A stretch of 64,000 nucleotides of DNA, taken from the NCBI GenBank assembly GCA_965228265.1, contig OZ245804.1, forward strand, positions 558,001 to 622,000, written 5' to 3'. This document shows positions 17,251-24,740 of the stretch, one piece after another. A model generated the notes under the pieces. The model was not told the origin of the DNA. It was given only the letters and a program-made list of their open reading frames with translations, and searched no databases. This stretch comes from GCA-2732755 sp965228265. Lineage in GTDB: Bacteria; Planctomycetota; Phycisphaerae; Phycisphaerales; UBA1924. The position numbers and the translations under genes are program-made. Position 1 is the first letter of the stretch. Each line of letters opens with the position of its first letter.

Positions 17251-17865
17251 ATGTCCACCGACTTCTGGAACGAGCGGTACGCCAGCAACGATTTCGTCTA
17301 CGGCCAATCGCCCAACGAATTCATCGCGATCCACTCCAACCTCTTCCCAAAGACCGGCACCGCCCTCGACATCGCCGCCGGCGAAGGGCGTAACGCGCTC
17401 TACCTCGCATCACTCGGGCTCGATGTCCTCGCAATCGATCAGAGCACCGTGGGTCTTCAGAAAGCCCAGCGCCTCGCCCGGGAGCGTGGACTCATGCTCA
17501 GCACCCAAGCCGTCGATTTAAACGACTACCAAGCCAAGCCCAGTTCGTTCAACGTCATCACCTCGACGTTCGCGCATGTCCCGCAAGACATCCGCGCCAA
17601 GGTCCACGCGGGCGTTCAATCTTGGCTCAAGCCGGGCGGCATCTTCCTGCTCGAGGCCTACGCACCCGATCAGATCCACCGCGACACCGGCGGGCCTAAG
17701 GACCCGGCCCTGCTCGCACCGCTCGACACCATTCTGAGTGAACTCGAGGGTCTCACGTTCGAGCACGGTGTCTCGATCGTGCGCGACGTCAGCGAGGGCG
17801 ACTTTCACACAGGCGAAGCTGCCGTCGTTCAAGTGCTGGCAAAAAAGCCTATGACCGCTCGCTGA
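17251..17865 (+). CDS. Class I SAM-dependent methyltransferase (TehB-like)
   Basis: A 204-aa protein starting MSTDFWNERYA, the usual opening of TehB/thiopurine-type methyltransferases ('W.ERY....Y....PN.F'). Motif I is 'ALDIAAGEGRNALYLA', motif II acidic 'VLAIDQS', and 'WLKPGGIFLLEAY' is motif post-III. It methylates a small molecule in the cytoplasm; the substrate is unknown. An upstream in-frame ATG would add 30 residues without similarity to the family, so the internal ATG is taken. A membrane-protein gene follows 14 nt downstream. Confidence 0.8.
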   Translation: MSTDFWNERYASNDFVYGQSPNEFIAIHSNLFPKTGTALDIAAGEGRNALYLASLGLDVLAIDQSTVGLQKAQRLARERGLMLSTQAVDLNDYQAKPSSFNVITSTFAHVPQDIRAKVHAGVQSWLKPGGIFLLEAYAPDQIHRDTGGPKDPALLAPLDTILSELEGLTFEHGVSIVRDVSEGDFHTGEAAVVQVLAKKPMTAR

Positions 17866-17879
17866 GAGAAGAAGACAGA

Positions 17880-18293
17880 GTGCCCTTTCATCTCACACAA
17901 CTCGTCTCAGGAATGTTCGTCATTGCGGGCGCCCTTTTCCTGGTTGGTTTGGCGGTGCTTATCTTTGCCAGTCCAAGGCAAGCCGATGCGTTTCTCCGCC
18001 TATTCGCAAGCTCCGCACGAGCGCACTACACGGAGCAGGTTCTCCGTCTTCTGGCTGGGATCGGCTTGATTCTGTACGCGCCGCATGCCGCATGGGCATC
18101 AGCATTTGGAATCCTCGGCTGGGCGCTCATCATCTCGTCGGCGTTGCTTCTCATTCTGCCTTGGAGATTGCATCAAAGCTTCGGCGAACGCGTCATCCCG
18201 GCTGTTATCAGATACAAGATCATCTACGCGACCGGTTCACTCTTGCTTGGCACACTCGTGCTGATCGGCATGGCAATCCCATTTCTCGCCTAA
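17880..18293 (+). CDS. Small membrane protein, function unknown
   Basis: A 137-aa protein with a GTG start (17880) 14 nt after the methyltransferase stop, so probably in the same transcript. Four hydrophobic segments are visible: about 7-30 (FVIAGALFLVGLAVLIF), 52-70, 72-92 (ALIISSALLLILP) and 115-135. Charged residues between them include 'RQADAFLRLF' and 'RLHQSFGERV'. I do not recognise the family. Composition is somewhat richer in A/T than the neighbours. It is convergent with the lipoprotein gene across 10 nt. Confidence 0.65.
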   Translation: MPFHLTQLVSGMFVIAGALFLVGLAVLIFASPRQADAFLRLFASSARAHYTEQVLRLLAGIGLILYAPHAAWASAFGILGWALIISSALLLILPWRLHQSFGERVIPAVIRYKIIYATGSLLLGTLVLIGMAIPFLA

Positions 18294-18303
18294 ACCGAAC
18301 AGC

Positions 18304-18819
18304 TCAGAAGTCCTTCTCAAACGTATCGCGCAGATCGACCGTCACGCCCCCCTCGCCGATCGTGCGGTAGAAAAGCCTGATCCGCACGCGCTCGCGCTGC
18401 CCCTGCCCATCCGCTCGCTCAGCAAGCCACTCGGGCAGCTGCGCCAGGGGCAGACGGTACATCCGCGTCACATCGAAGAGCGCCGAGTTGCGCGCCGGGT
18501 TTGTCAGATCCGCTTCCCACCGGTCGGCCAGCGTCGCCAGTCCCGCCGAGACACCGCCCAGGCGGTAGACCTGCACCTGCGCCACCCCCGGGGCCTTGGT
18601 CGAGTGCCCCCAGTTGTCGGTCAGCTCAAAGTAGACCGCCAGCTCCGGCTTGCCGTCCGTCCCCGTCTCGAGCCTGGTCAGCGGGCTGATGCGCATCGCT
18701 ACCGGCGCAAACGCCGACGCGAGCGTCGGGTCCAGCGCATCGGGCAGATCGCCCCCGGGCCCGGCGCACCCGGCGGTCAGCAACGACGCGATCAGAATGA
18801 ACACAGAACCCACACGCAT
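18304..18819 (-). CDS. Lipoprotein, function unknown
   Basis: A 171-aa protein with a lipobox 'LLTAGC' (Cys about residue 18), so probably lipid-anchored. The mature part is beta-rich ('ELAVYFELTDNWGHSTK', 'AQVQVYRLGG', 'RVRIRLFYRTIGEGG'). I do not recognise the family. It is the last gene of the minus-strand run that begins with the portal-like gene at 24084, 11 nt behind the small membrane protein. It could instead be an ordinary envelope gene read from the same transcript. Confidence 0.65.
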   Translation of the reverse strand: MRVGSVFILIASLLTAGCAGPGGDLPDALDPTLASAFAPVAMRISPLTRLETGTDGKPELAVYFELTDNWGHSTKAPGVAQVQVYRLGGVSAGLATLADRWEADLTNPARNSALFDVTRMYRLPLAQLPEWLAERADGQGQRERVRIRLFYRTIGEGGVTVDLRDTFEKDF

Positions 18820-18830
18820 GCGCCCACAGT

Positions 18831-19136
18831 CTAAGCGCGCGCATGGCTGTTCTGCTCGGGATCGGGACCCGAATTCACCACGCCCGCCCGCTCGAGCGCC
18901 GCTGTCAGCCGACGCTGCCCCGCTTCCAGGCTCACCATCGCCCGCGTATTCGCCTCGAGCGCCGCCAGCAGCACACCCAGCTCTGCCTTGTCACCCCTGA
19001 TCCGGTCGTGCAGCTCGCTCACCTGTCGCTCCCGCTCGTGCGCCGAGCGCCGTTCGCTCAGCCACATCAGCCCGATGAGCCCCGCCGCCCCGAGCTGCGC
19101 CAGCACACCCGCGATCTCCGCCTCCATTCCCATCAT
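18831..19136 (-). CDS. Holin-like small membrane protein with coiled coil
   Basis: A 101-aa protein with one N-terminal membrane helix ('IAGVLAQLGAAGLIGLMWL', about 6-25) and a heptad-rich helix ('RERQVSELHDRIRGDKAELGV' region, 30-85). The layout resembles small phage holin or XhlA-like proteins and is consistent with its place at the end of a phage-head-like operon. There is no sequence signature strong enough to prove lysis function. Three in-frame ATGs lie close together (19136, 19133, 19127); GGAGAGG sits best for the first. Confidence 0.5.
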   Translation of the reverse strand: MMGMEAEIAGVLAQLGAAGLIGLMWLSERRSAHERERQVSELHDRIRGDKAELGVLLAALEANTRAMVSLEAGQRRLTAALERAGVVNSGPDPEQNSHARA

Positions 19137-19165
19137 CCCGCACCTCTCCACACAAACCGTTCGTT

Positions 19166-19543
19166 CTAGGCGTCCGTGAACTTGTGGAACTCCGCGACGT
19201 ACCCGATCGACACCTCCCGCCCGCGGTCCGTCACCTCGCCCGTCGTGAACCGCCTGAAGAACATCGACGTCCAGCTCCGCCCGTGCAGATCCACGAGCGT
19301 GCCGAGCCCCTTGGCATCCAGCGACGTCTGGATCGCGTCGCGCAGCGTCCACAGCGCCGAATCGCTCGACGCCACGAGCCGACCCGTCACCACGACGTCC
19401 CACTCCATCGCCCCGTACTCGAACAGCACGGGCGTCGGAACATCACTCGTAAAGTCCGGCGCCAACAGAAAGCCACGCCTGGTCATCGAGAACCGGTGCG
19501 GCCCCGACCCGAACAGATCCACGCCCTTCCAGGAACTCGGCAC
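19166..19543 (-). CDS. Small phage-like structural protein candidate
   Basis: A 125-aa protein, GTG start at 19543 with GGAGGGGG about 9 nt upstream, directly abutting the stop of the previous gene. The sequence is beta-rich ('FEYGAMEWDVVVTGRL', 'GTLVDLHGRSWTSMFFRRF') and has no catalytic motif. Position between head-module genes and a holin-like gene suggests a connector or tail-initiation component. I cannot name a family. Codon use looks like the host's. Confidence 0.5.
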   Translation of the reverse strand: MPSSWKGVDLFGSGPHRFSMTRRGFLLAPDFTSDVPTPVLFEYGAMEWDVVVTGRLVASSDSALWTLRDAIQTSLDAKGLGTLVDLHGRSWTSMFFRRFTTGEVTDRGREVSIGYVAEFHKFTDA

Positions 19544-19544
19544 G

Positions 19545-19946
19545 CTACACCCCCTCCACACGCACAGGGTCCGTCACCCCGTCCGACGAGACCGCGACCA
19601 TCACCACCACACGCTTGACGCCACCCCGCTCAAACTCATGCGTCACGCGCGTCACCACCGCGTCCAGCGAAACCTCGCTCCAGCCCGCGTCCGTCTGCCC
19701 GAACCCCGCGCGAAAGCTCAGCTCACCCGCGTCCCCGGGCCTGACCGAATCCAGCTCGCTCCGCTCGATCCGCCGAACCACTCGCACGTTCACCCGACGC
19801 TCGGGCACATCCACAAACACGACCTGCGGCCCGGCATCCCCGACCTCCACCACCTCCCGCTTCGAGGTCCGATCGATCGAGATCAGCTCCACCGCGGGCC
19901 ACGATTCACCCTCAAACTCCACAGACTCCGGCGAAAGCACCAGCAT
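19545..19946 (-). CDS. Beta-rich phage-like structural protein candidate
   Basis: A 133-aa protein, almost entirely short beta-strands ('RVNVRVVRRIERSELD', 'AVVTRVTHEFERGGVKR'), with no signal peptide or catalytic residues. It starts 10 nt after the upstream gene and ends 1 nt before the next start, so translation is coupled. Order and strand content would suit a head-tail joining or tube-like protein; this is inference from context, not from a recognised domain. Confidence 0.5.
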   Translation of the reverse strand: MLVLSPESVEFEGESWPAVELISIDRTSKREVVEVGDAGPQVVFVDVPERRVNVRVVRRIERSELDSVRPGDAGELSFRAGFGQTDAGWSEVSLDAVVTRVTHEFERGGVKRVVVMVAVSSDGVTDPVRVEGV

Positions 19947-19956
19947 CGCACCCCCC

Positions 19957-20607
19957 CTACCCGCGCACCATGTGCATCACCGTGGGCCGCCGAGCCGCGT
20001 CCGCGCGGCCGTCCCCGTCTGTGTCGATCAGCACGTTCACCCGCTCACGCTCGGCCGCGAACCGCTCGCGGTACATCGCCGCCCTGTCCGCATACACCGA
20101 CCCATCGCCCAGCGGCCCCGCCACACTCGCAGCCGCGTAGATCAGATGCAGCGCGCCCAGCGCCTCAAGCCGGCGCAGCGCCCCCGGGTTCACGATGCTC
20201 GACTCCGTCACCAACGTCTCACCCGGCTCGGCTTCTACATCCGGCTCGATCCCGATCATCCGGAGGATCTGCTCGTGCACAATCCGAAGCTGGTGCCTGA
20301 ACGTGTAGATCCGCACCGTCGTGCTCGCCGTGTCCGGCGCCAGGATCACCGGGTCATCCACACCCGCTCGGGGCAACGAAAGCCCGAGCTGCGTTTCGCC
20401 CAGCACCTGCACCACCTCATACGCCGCGTCCTTGTACGTCACGACCTGGCCCGCCTCGATGCCGTCGGTCATGAATGTCGCCCCCGAAACCACGAGCACG
20501 CCGCTGACCACGATCCCCGTCTCGGACACCTGCCGCTGACCCACCCACACGGTGTCCAGGAACAGCCGCGGCTCGTACATAAGCAGATCCCTGTCCGTTG
20601 CGAACAT
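19957..20607 (-). CDS. Head-tail connector/adaptor candidate
   Basis: A 216-aa protein starting MFATDRDLLMYEP, with GGAGG 7 nt upstream. The N-terminal half is beta-rich ('QVVTYKDAAYEVVQVLGETQ'). The C-terminal half is helical and contains 'YRERFAAERERVNVLIDTDGDG'. That tail of helices followed by an Asp-rich segment resembles adaptor proteins encoded right after the major capsid gene in tailed phages. The gene follows the capsid gene by 116 nt. The assignment depends on gene order. Confidence 0.5.
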   Translation of the reverse strand: MFATDRDLLMYEPRLFLDTVWVGQRQVSETGIVVSGVLVVSGATFMTDGIEAGQVVTYKDAAYEVVQVLGETQLGLSLPRAGVDDPVILAPDTASTTVRIYTFRHQLRIVHEQILRMIGIEPDVEAEPGETLVTESSIVNPGALRRLEALGALHLIYAAASVAGPLGDGSVYADRAAMYRERFAAERERVNVLIDTDGDGRADAARRPTVMHMVRG

Positions 20608-20723
20608 CTCTGCACCTCCCACTTGAAAGCTCCGACCCAAAGCCCGGCGCAGGCTCTCACCCGCGCCGGACCGACACCGGCGCCCCCGCGCACCGATGCC
20701 CCGCCCCCGCTCAACAATCCAGA

Positions 20724-21893
20724 TCAGACCGCCAGACCACGCAGTTTCGCGTGCGCCAGCTCGTTCTTCATCTCAAGTGTGTACTCGCCGATGACCTGAC
20801 CCTTGAACGAGTCACCCGTCGCCGCGAGCGACTTGAAGTGGAAGCTGCGACCCGACAACGGCAACACCTCAAGACGCGACGAATCCAGCAGAAGCACCGC
20901 GTCCTCAGGCACCCAGCGACTCATGATCACCCGGCACACGCCGAAGTCGCTCTCGTACACGTTGATCATGTCGCGGTAGCTCGTGTCCTCGGGCACATAC
21001 TGACGGCTCGCCGACGCGAACTCGTTGATCTTGCGCTTCTGAGCTCCGCCCACCACGATCGTGTCCACGTTCCCGCTCGAGTTGTCCCAGACCCGACGCA
21101 GTGCCGCGTTGAGCAGCTCCTCCGTCAGCTCATCGCTGCCCGAGCCCCCGCCGTCGGGCATGCCGTCCGACCCGGGCTCGAGGTCGTTCGTCACGATCAT
21201 CGGGATGATCCCGTTCATCGAACGCCTCACCGACGCGCTGCCCACCTGCGTCACCGTGGGCGCCACGCCGTTGATCACACAGTTCTCGAGATCACGCAGC
21301 AACTCGCGCATCCGCTCCTGCTTCTGGTAGTCCACCTCGTCGTCCACGCCGTACGCACGCGCCGCCTGCATCGAGCCCGAGACATCGATCGTCGACGTAA
21401 AGATCTGCGTGTAGTTCTGTTTGCGTACCCGGTTCGTGAACCTCGCCGCCGGCGCGTCGTCGCCCTCCAGCGCCGCGTTGCCCAGGATGTTCAGCACCAT
21501 GTTGTTCGCCAGCGCCACAGCCGTCGTCCCGCCGTACCCGCGGATCACCGTCAGCGTGTTCGACGTGACCGCCGCCACGAACATGACCTCCTCCGAACTC
21601 CCCGGACGCACCAGATCACCCACCCTGAACTTGCTCCCGTTGTCCACCGTGATCGCCGTCGCCGTCGTCGCCGTCGGCGAGAACGTCGTCTGATTCACCG
21701 CGTCCGTGTTCGCCAGGAGCTCGTCCTCGATCCACTCGTGCACCGTGCTCTGTGCCGCACGCTTCGGATCGCCGATGTGATTGAGCAGCGGCGTCTCGAA
21801 CGGCGAGACAATCCCGATCACGTCGCTCACATCCTCAACCAGCTCGGGCAGCGTGCTCCCCGCCCCGTAAGTCGCCTTCCCCGTAAACGCCAT
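20724..21893 (-). CDS. Phage major capsid protein (HK97 fold, SU10/DUF5309-like)
   Basis: A 389-aa protein resembling DUF5309/SU10-type major capsid proteins. It begins 'MAFTGKATYGAGSTLPELVEDVSDVIG', here split by its conserved 'SPFETPLLNHIG' (N-arm and first strand). 'TDAVNQTTFSPTATTATAITV', a helical E-loop region 'YQKQERMRELLRDLENCVING' and a C-terminal 'GEYTLEMKNELAHAKLRGL' complete the pattern. AGGAGG lies upstream of the ATG. The coding frame is intact with no stop or frameshift and has host-like composition. It is flanked by a scaffold-like gene and a connector candidate. Confidence 0.8.
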   Translation of the reverse strand: MAFTGKATYGAGSTLPELVEDVSDVIGIVSPFETPLLNHIGDPKRAAQSTVHEWIEDELLANTDAVNQTTFSPTATTATAITVDNGSKFRVGDLVRPGSSEEVMFVAAVTSNTLTVIRGYGGTTAVALANNMVLNILGNAALEGDDAPAARFTNRVRKQNYTQIFTSTIDVSGSMQAARAYGVDDEVDYQKQERMRELLRDLENCVINGVAPTVTQVGSASVRRSMNGIIPMIVTNDLEPGSDGMPDGGGSGSDELTEELLNAALRRVWDNSSGNVDTIVVGGAQKRKINEFASASRQYVPEDTSYRDMINVYESDFGVCRVIMSRWVPEDAVLLLDSSRLEVLPLSGRSFHFKSLAATGDSFKGQVIGEYTLEMKNELAHAKLRGLAV

Positions 21894-21994
21894 CGCTTCG
21901 TACCTCCTGACCCGGCGCGCAGACTCCCCGCCCGCTCACGCCTTGCGCTTGCTTCCAACACTCATCACGAACTCAATTCAGACCCGACCCCGGC

Positions 21995-22483
21995 TCAGCC
22001 CCGACGCCGCCGCAAGTAACGCAGCACCGCGCGCCGATCTCCCGTCTCGCCCGCCTCACGCGCCAGATCCTCTAGAGAATCACGCGCCCTCACCGGCGAG
22101 CCGGCCAACGCACTGGCCCCGCTCGCTGGCTCCCGGCTGCGAAACAGAAAGCCCTTCGTGTTCCGCAGCGACTCAACCGCCTCCGAAACACCAACCTCCT
22201 CCTGCGCCAGAAGACGCTCGGCGAGCACCATCGCCGTCTCCAGATCCACCGCGCCCGCCTCGGCCAGCTCACGCTCCAGATCCGCACGCAACGACTGCGA
22301 CGACAACTGACGCTCCAGATCCGCGATCCGAGCCTCGGCGAGCTCGAGCTGCTCCTCCAGATCACCGATCACATCACCGCAGTCCCGATCATCCTGCACC
22401 GCGTCGCTGCGCTCGTCCGATTCCTCACCCCGCGGCCCGTAGACCTCGCCACCCTCACTCGTCTCAAGTTCATCGATCGGCAT
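21995..22483 (-). CDS. Scaffold-like coiled-coil protein
   Basis: A 162-aa acidic, helical protein with a clear coiled coil ('LEEQLELAEARIADLERQL', about 43-61, continuing to 85) and a basic C-terminus (RRAVLRYLRRRRG). Size, charge pattern and place between portal and major capsid genes are those of phage capsid scaffolding proteins. Its ATG shares one base with the portal stop (TGATG), giving translational coupling. The 101-nt gap to the capsid gene holds only the capsid SD. Confidence 0.6.
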   Translation of the reverse strand: MPIDELETSEGGEVYGPRGEESDERSDAVQDDRDCGDVIGDLEEQLELAEARIADLERQLSSQSLRADLERELAEAGAVDLETAMVLAERLLAQEEVGVSEAVESLRNTKGFLFRSREPASGASALAGSPVRARDSLEDLAREAGETGDRRAVLRYLRRRRG

Positions 22484-24084
22484 CACACCGCCTCCTGTTC
22501 TTCCTGTGCCTGCTCCACCTCGCCCAGATCCGTCGGCACCACGCCCAGACGCTCCGCGATGCGATCCGTCGGCACGCCAAGCTCGCGCTGAATCCGCGCC
22601 GACTGCGCGATCTCCTGCTCATCGATCGGGAGCGGATCGGGCCACTCCAGCTTCAACTCACGATCGCCCAGCGCCAGCTCGAACAAGCCCGCCTCGCCCG
22701 CAGCCGCGAGCGCCATTTCGCTCGCCGCCACAATCCCGCGCCCGTACGTCACCCGCTTGCGGTTCGTCTTGCTGATCAGCCCGACCATCGTCACACGCAG
22801 CGCGTTAGCGCTCGTCAGGTTCCCGATCCGCGCCTCGATCACACCACTGGCCACCGGCGGCACGCCGCTGATCTTGTCCAGCGCCTGCCTAATCTCCCCG
22901 ATATGCCGATCCTCGCTCGGGCTCGACGCATCCCCGCCAAACGCCTCCACGCTCGCTTCCGGGTTGTCCGTCGACCACACCGTCCCCGGAGAAACCGGCA
23001 CGCGATCGAACCCGTCGATCCCCTTGGCCAGGTACATCTTGAAACTCTGAAGCGTCACCCGGCTCGCACGATCACTCAGACGCGTGTTCAGCTCGTCCTG
23101 CAGAGGCACCAACGGCTCAACCTCGCCGATCCCCTCGTACCGCAACGGCTGAGACAGATTCTGCACATGCACCACCGGCACGCCGCCGCCCGCATACCCG
23201 TGCCCGCCCTGCTCAACCAACTCGCCGTCCACCCAGAGCTCACGCCCCTCCGGCGTGAACACCTCCGTGTACGACTCAAGCCGACGCGAACGCCCCCACG
23301 CGCCCCGCTCACCACGACCTGTGCGCCCCGTCAGCCGGCGCACCAGCCCCGTGCGCTCCACCTCGTTCGCCTCGCGCTCGTAATGGATCACGTACCCCGC
23401 CAGCCTGCGGTAATCGCCCGGATCAACAACCGGGATCCCGCGCTCGGGCGCCACCGGCTCGATCCGAACCGCACCGCCCGCCTCGCGCATCAGCCCGCGC
23501 ATCGCATGGATCGACGCCCCGCTCTCGCGCAGCCGCGACGCCCGACGACCGACCGCACCCAACGCCCGCTCATCGATCCGCACCACCAGATCGACATGCC
23601 CGTACACATGCCCGATCAACGCCGCGTCCTGCAACAGCGCCAGCCCGCCCGACGCCTTCCACACCGACTCCACGAACTCGTCGATCAGATCACGCTGACC
23701 CTCGCTCGCCGCGGTACTCACCACCGCCGGCGGCTTGCCGAACAGAAAATCAACCATCGTGTGCACACGCCAGGCGATGTCGTTCTCGATCACCACCTCG
23801 CGCCGCTCCGCGTGCCGATCGTCCGTGAGCGCATCGCCCCGCACACCCGTCACACGCCCGGGCAGACCCGCCTCCTGCGCCAAACGGCGCACCGGGCGCG
23901 TCAGACCGTCCGCCCCGAGCCGCGGCGAATGAGTGACAGGGTTCCTGTAGTACGCCCAGAGCCTCGAGTACTCCGCACACTTGTCGCTGTGCTCGCGGAT
24001 CAACTGATCCACAAGCGCCGGGTCGAGCCCCACCGCCGCCCCCGGCCTTGCTTCCCCATCCAGCCTGCCACCCACACTCGCCAT
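22483..24084 (-). CDS. Phage portal protein (SPP1-like)
   Basis: A 533-aa protein. The opening 'LIREHSDKCAEYSRLWAYYRNP' is a typical SPP1/gp6-type portal N-terminus. The core includes 'ENDIAWRVHTMVDFLFGKPP' and 'VHVQNLSQPLRYEGIGEVEPLVPLQDELNTRLSDRA' (in pieces), the stem region. The tail is helical with 'LEWPDPLPIDEQE'. Portals form the dodecameric gate of the capsid. The ATG at 24084 with GGGAG upstream is preferred over a GTG 13 codons earlier. It is the first gene of the head module; no terminase large or small subunit lies upstream. Confidence 0.75.
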   Translation of the reverse strand: MASVGGRLDGEARPGAAVGLDPALVDQLIREHSDKCAEYSRLWAYYRNPVTHSPRLGADGLTRPVRRLAQEAGLPGRVTGVRGDALTDDRHAERREVVIENDIAWRVHTMVDFLFGKPPAVVSTAASEGQRDLIDEFVESVWKASGGLALLQDAALIGHVYGHVDLVVRIDERALGAVGRRASRLRESGASIHAMRGLMREAGGAVRIEPVAPERGIPVVDPGDYRRLAGYVIHYEREANEVERTGLVRRLTGRTGRGERGAWGRSRRLESYTEVFTPEGRELWVDGELVEQGGHGYAGGGVPVVHVQNLSQPLRYEGIGEVEPLVPLQDELNTRLSDRASRVTLQSFKMYLAKGIDGFDRVPVSPGTVWSTDNPEASVEAFGGDASSPSEDRHIGEIRQALDKISGVPPVASGVIEARIGNLTSANALRVTMVGLISKTNRKRVTYGRGIVAASEMALAAAGEAGLFELALGDRELKLEWPDPLPIDEQEIAQSARIQRELGVPTDRIAERLGVVPTDLGEVEQAQEEQEAV

Positions 24085-24291
24085 CGGTTCACTCCCGCAC
24101 TCAGCAGGCCGTGCATCACACACGCCCTCTACCCTTTCCCCCGCTGGTCACTCCTGCGCGCACAAATCCGGCGCGCCCAAACACCACCAGCCGCGCAAAC
24201 CCATGCCGCACAAGCACTAGAAAAATCTCATTTTCTCACAAACGCGCACCACCCCACCAACCACCCCGTGCGCACAAACCCGGAGTTCCCT

Positions 24292-24373
24292 CCCTCTCCC
24301 CCCCCGGCAAGAGGGCCGGGGAGAGGAGCCTTCATACCTCCCTCTCCCCTCTGGGGAGAGGGCTGGGGAGAGG
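24292..24373. repeat. Two tandem copies of the dispersed CCCTCTCC palindromic repeat
   Basis: Copies at 24292-24326 and 24340-24373 have the form ccctctccc...gagggccggggagagg, or with ctgggg. They occupy the 371-nt gap between the portal gene and the gene at 24456, which holds otherwise only the terminator at 24400. The A/C-rich stretch 24130-24290 has no gene. Confidence 0.85.
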
Positions 24374-24399
24374 GGCCGCCACCTCGCGGGCGCGCACAC

Positions 24400-24427
24400 A
24401 AAAAACCCCCCGCGATTGCGAGGGGTT
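24400..24427 (-). terminator. Rho-independent terminator of the 24456 gene
   Basis: Minus strand: aacccctcgc, 3-4 nt loop, gcggggggtt, then tttt. It lies about 30 nt after the stop of the small gene. It insulates the portal gene from upstream transcription. Confidence 0.8.
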
Positions 24428-24455
24428 CGTCATACTTCGAGTCGTATCGCTTGGC

Positions 24456-24710
24456 CTAGTCGACCGGATCGATCCTGGAGTACTGATCCAGGTTCAGGAG
24501 CACCCGCTCGCCGTCATCCTTCTGGAGTTCGAGCCGCTCGAGCCAGAGCTTGTGATCCTTCGAGTGCGCGTACCACGAGCCGGTCTTGCTCGTCTCGAAG
24601 GCCACGATCGTCCCCTCCACCGTGACAGCCTGGGAGCCGCTCTGTCGGGGGATCTGCTGCGTCACACGCACACGCTGTCCGGGCTGAAAGGTCGTCTGGT
24701 CCATCGCCAT
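24456..24710 (-). CDS. Small conserved-looking protein, function unknown
   Basis: An 84-aa protein. 'PGQRVRVTQQI' followed by 'VTVEGTIVAFETSKTGSWYA' has the look of a small SH3/KOW-like barrel, and 'DHKLWLERLELQKDDGERVLLNL' a beta-helix end. No signal peptide. The ATG at 24710 has GGAG 9 nt upstream; an ATG two codons later is also possible. It is 30 nt downstream of the phosphohexomutase stop and is closed by a terminator, so it is likely co-transcribed with that gene. A nucleic-acid-binding role is only a guess from the fold-like pattern. Confidence 0.6.
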   Translation of the reverse strand: MAMDQTTFQPGQRVRVTQQIPRQSGSQAVTVEGTIVAFETSKTGSWYAHSKDHKLWLERLELQKDDGERVLLNLDQYSRIDPVD

Positions 24711-24740
24711 GCAGTATAGCTCCGCCCGCACACCCCGGAA

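Noticed and set aside
20724..21893. Encapsulin nanocompartment shell
   Set aside because: The protein resembles SU10/DUF5309 phage capsids and sits with portal and scaffold-like genes; encapsulin operons lack these and carry a cargo enzyme.
24130..24290. Terminase small subunit or tRNA gene between the portal and the upstream gene
   Set aside because: The stretch is A/C-rich, has no usable frame with an SD and no cloverleaf; only repeats and a terminator follow.
21943..24459. Long plus-strand open frame opposite the portal and scaffold genes
   Set aside because: Arg/Pro/His-rich translation without domain; the minus-strand portal gene explains it.
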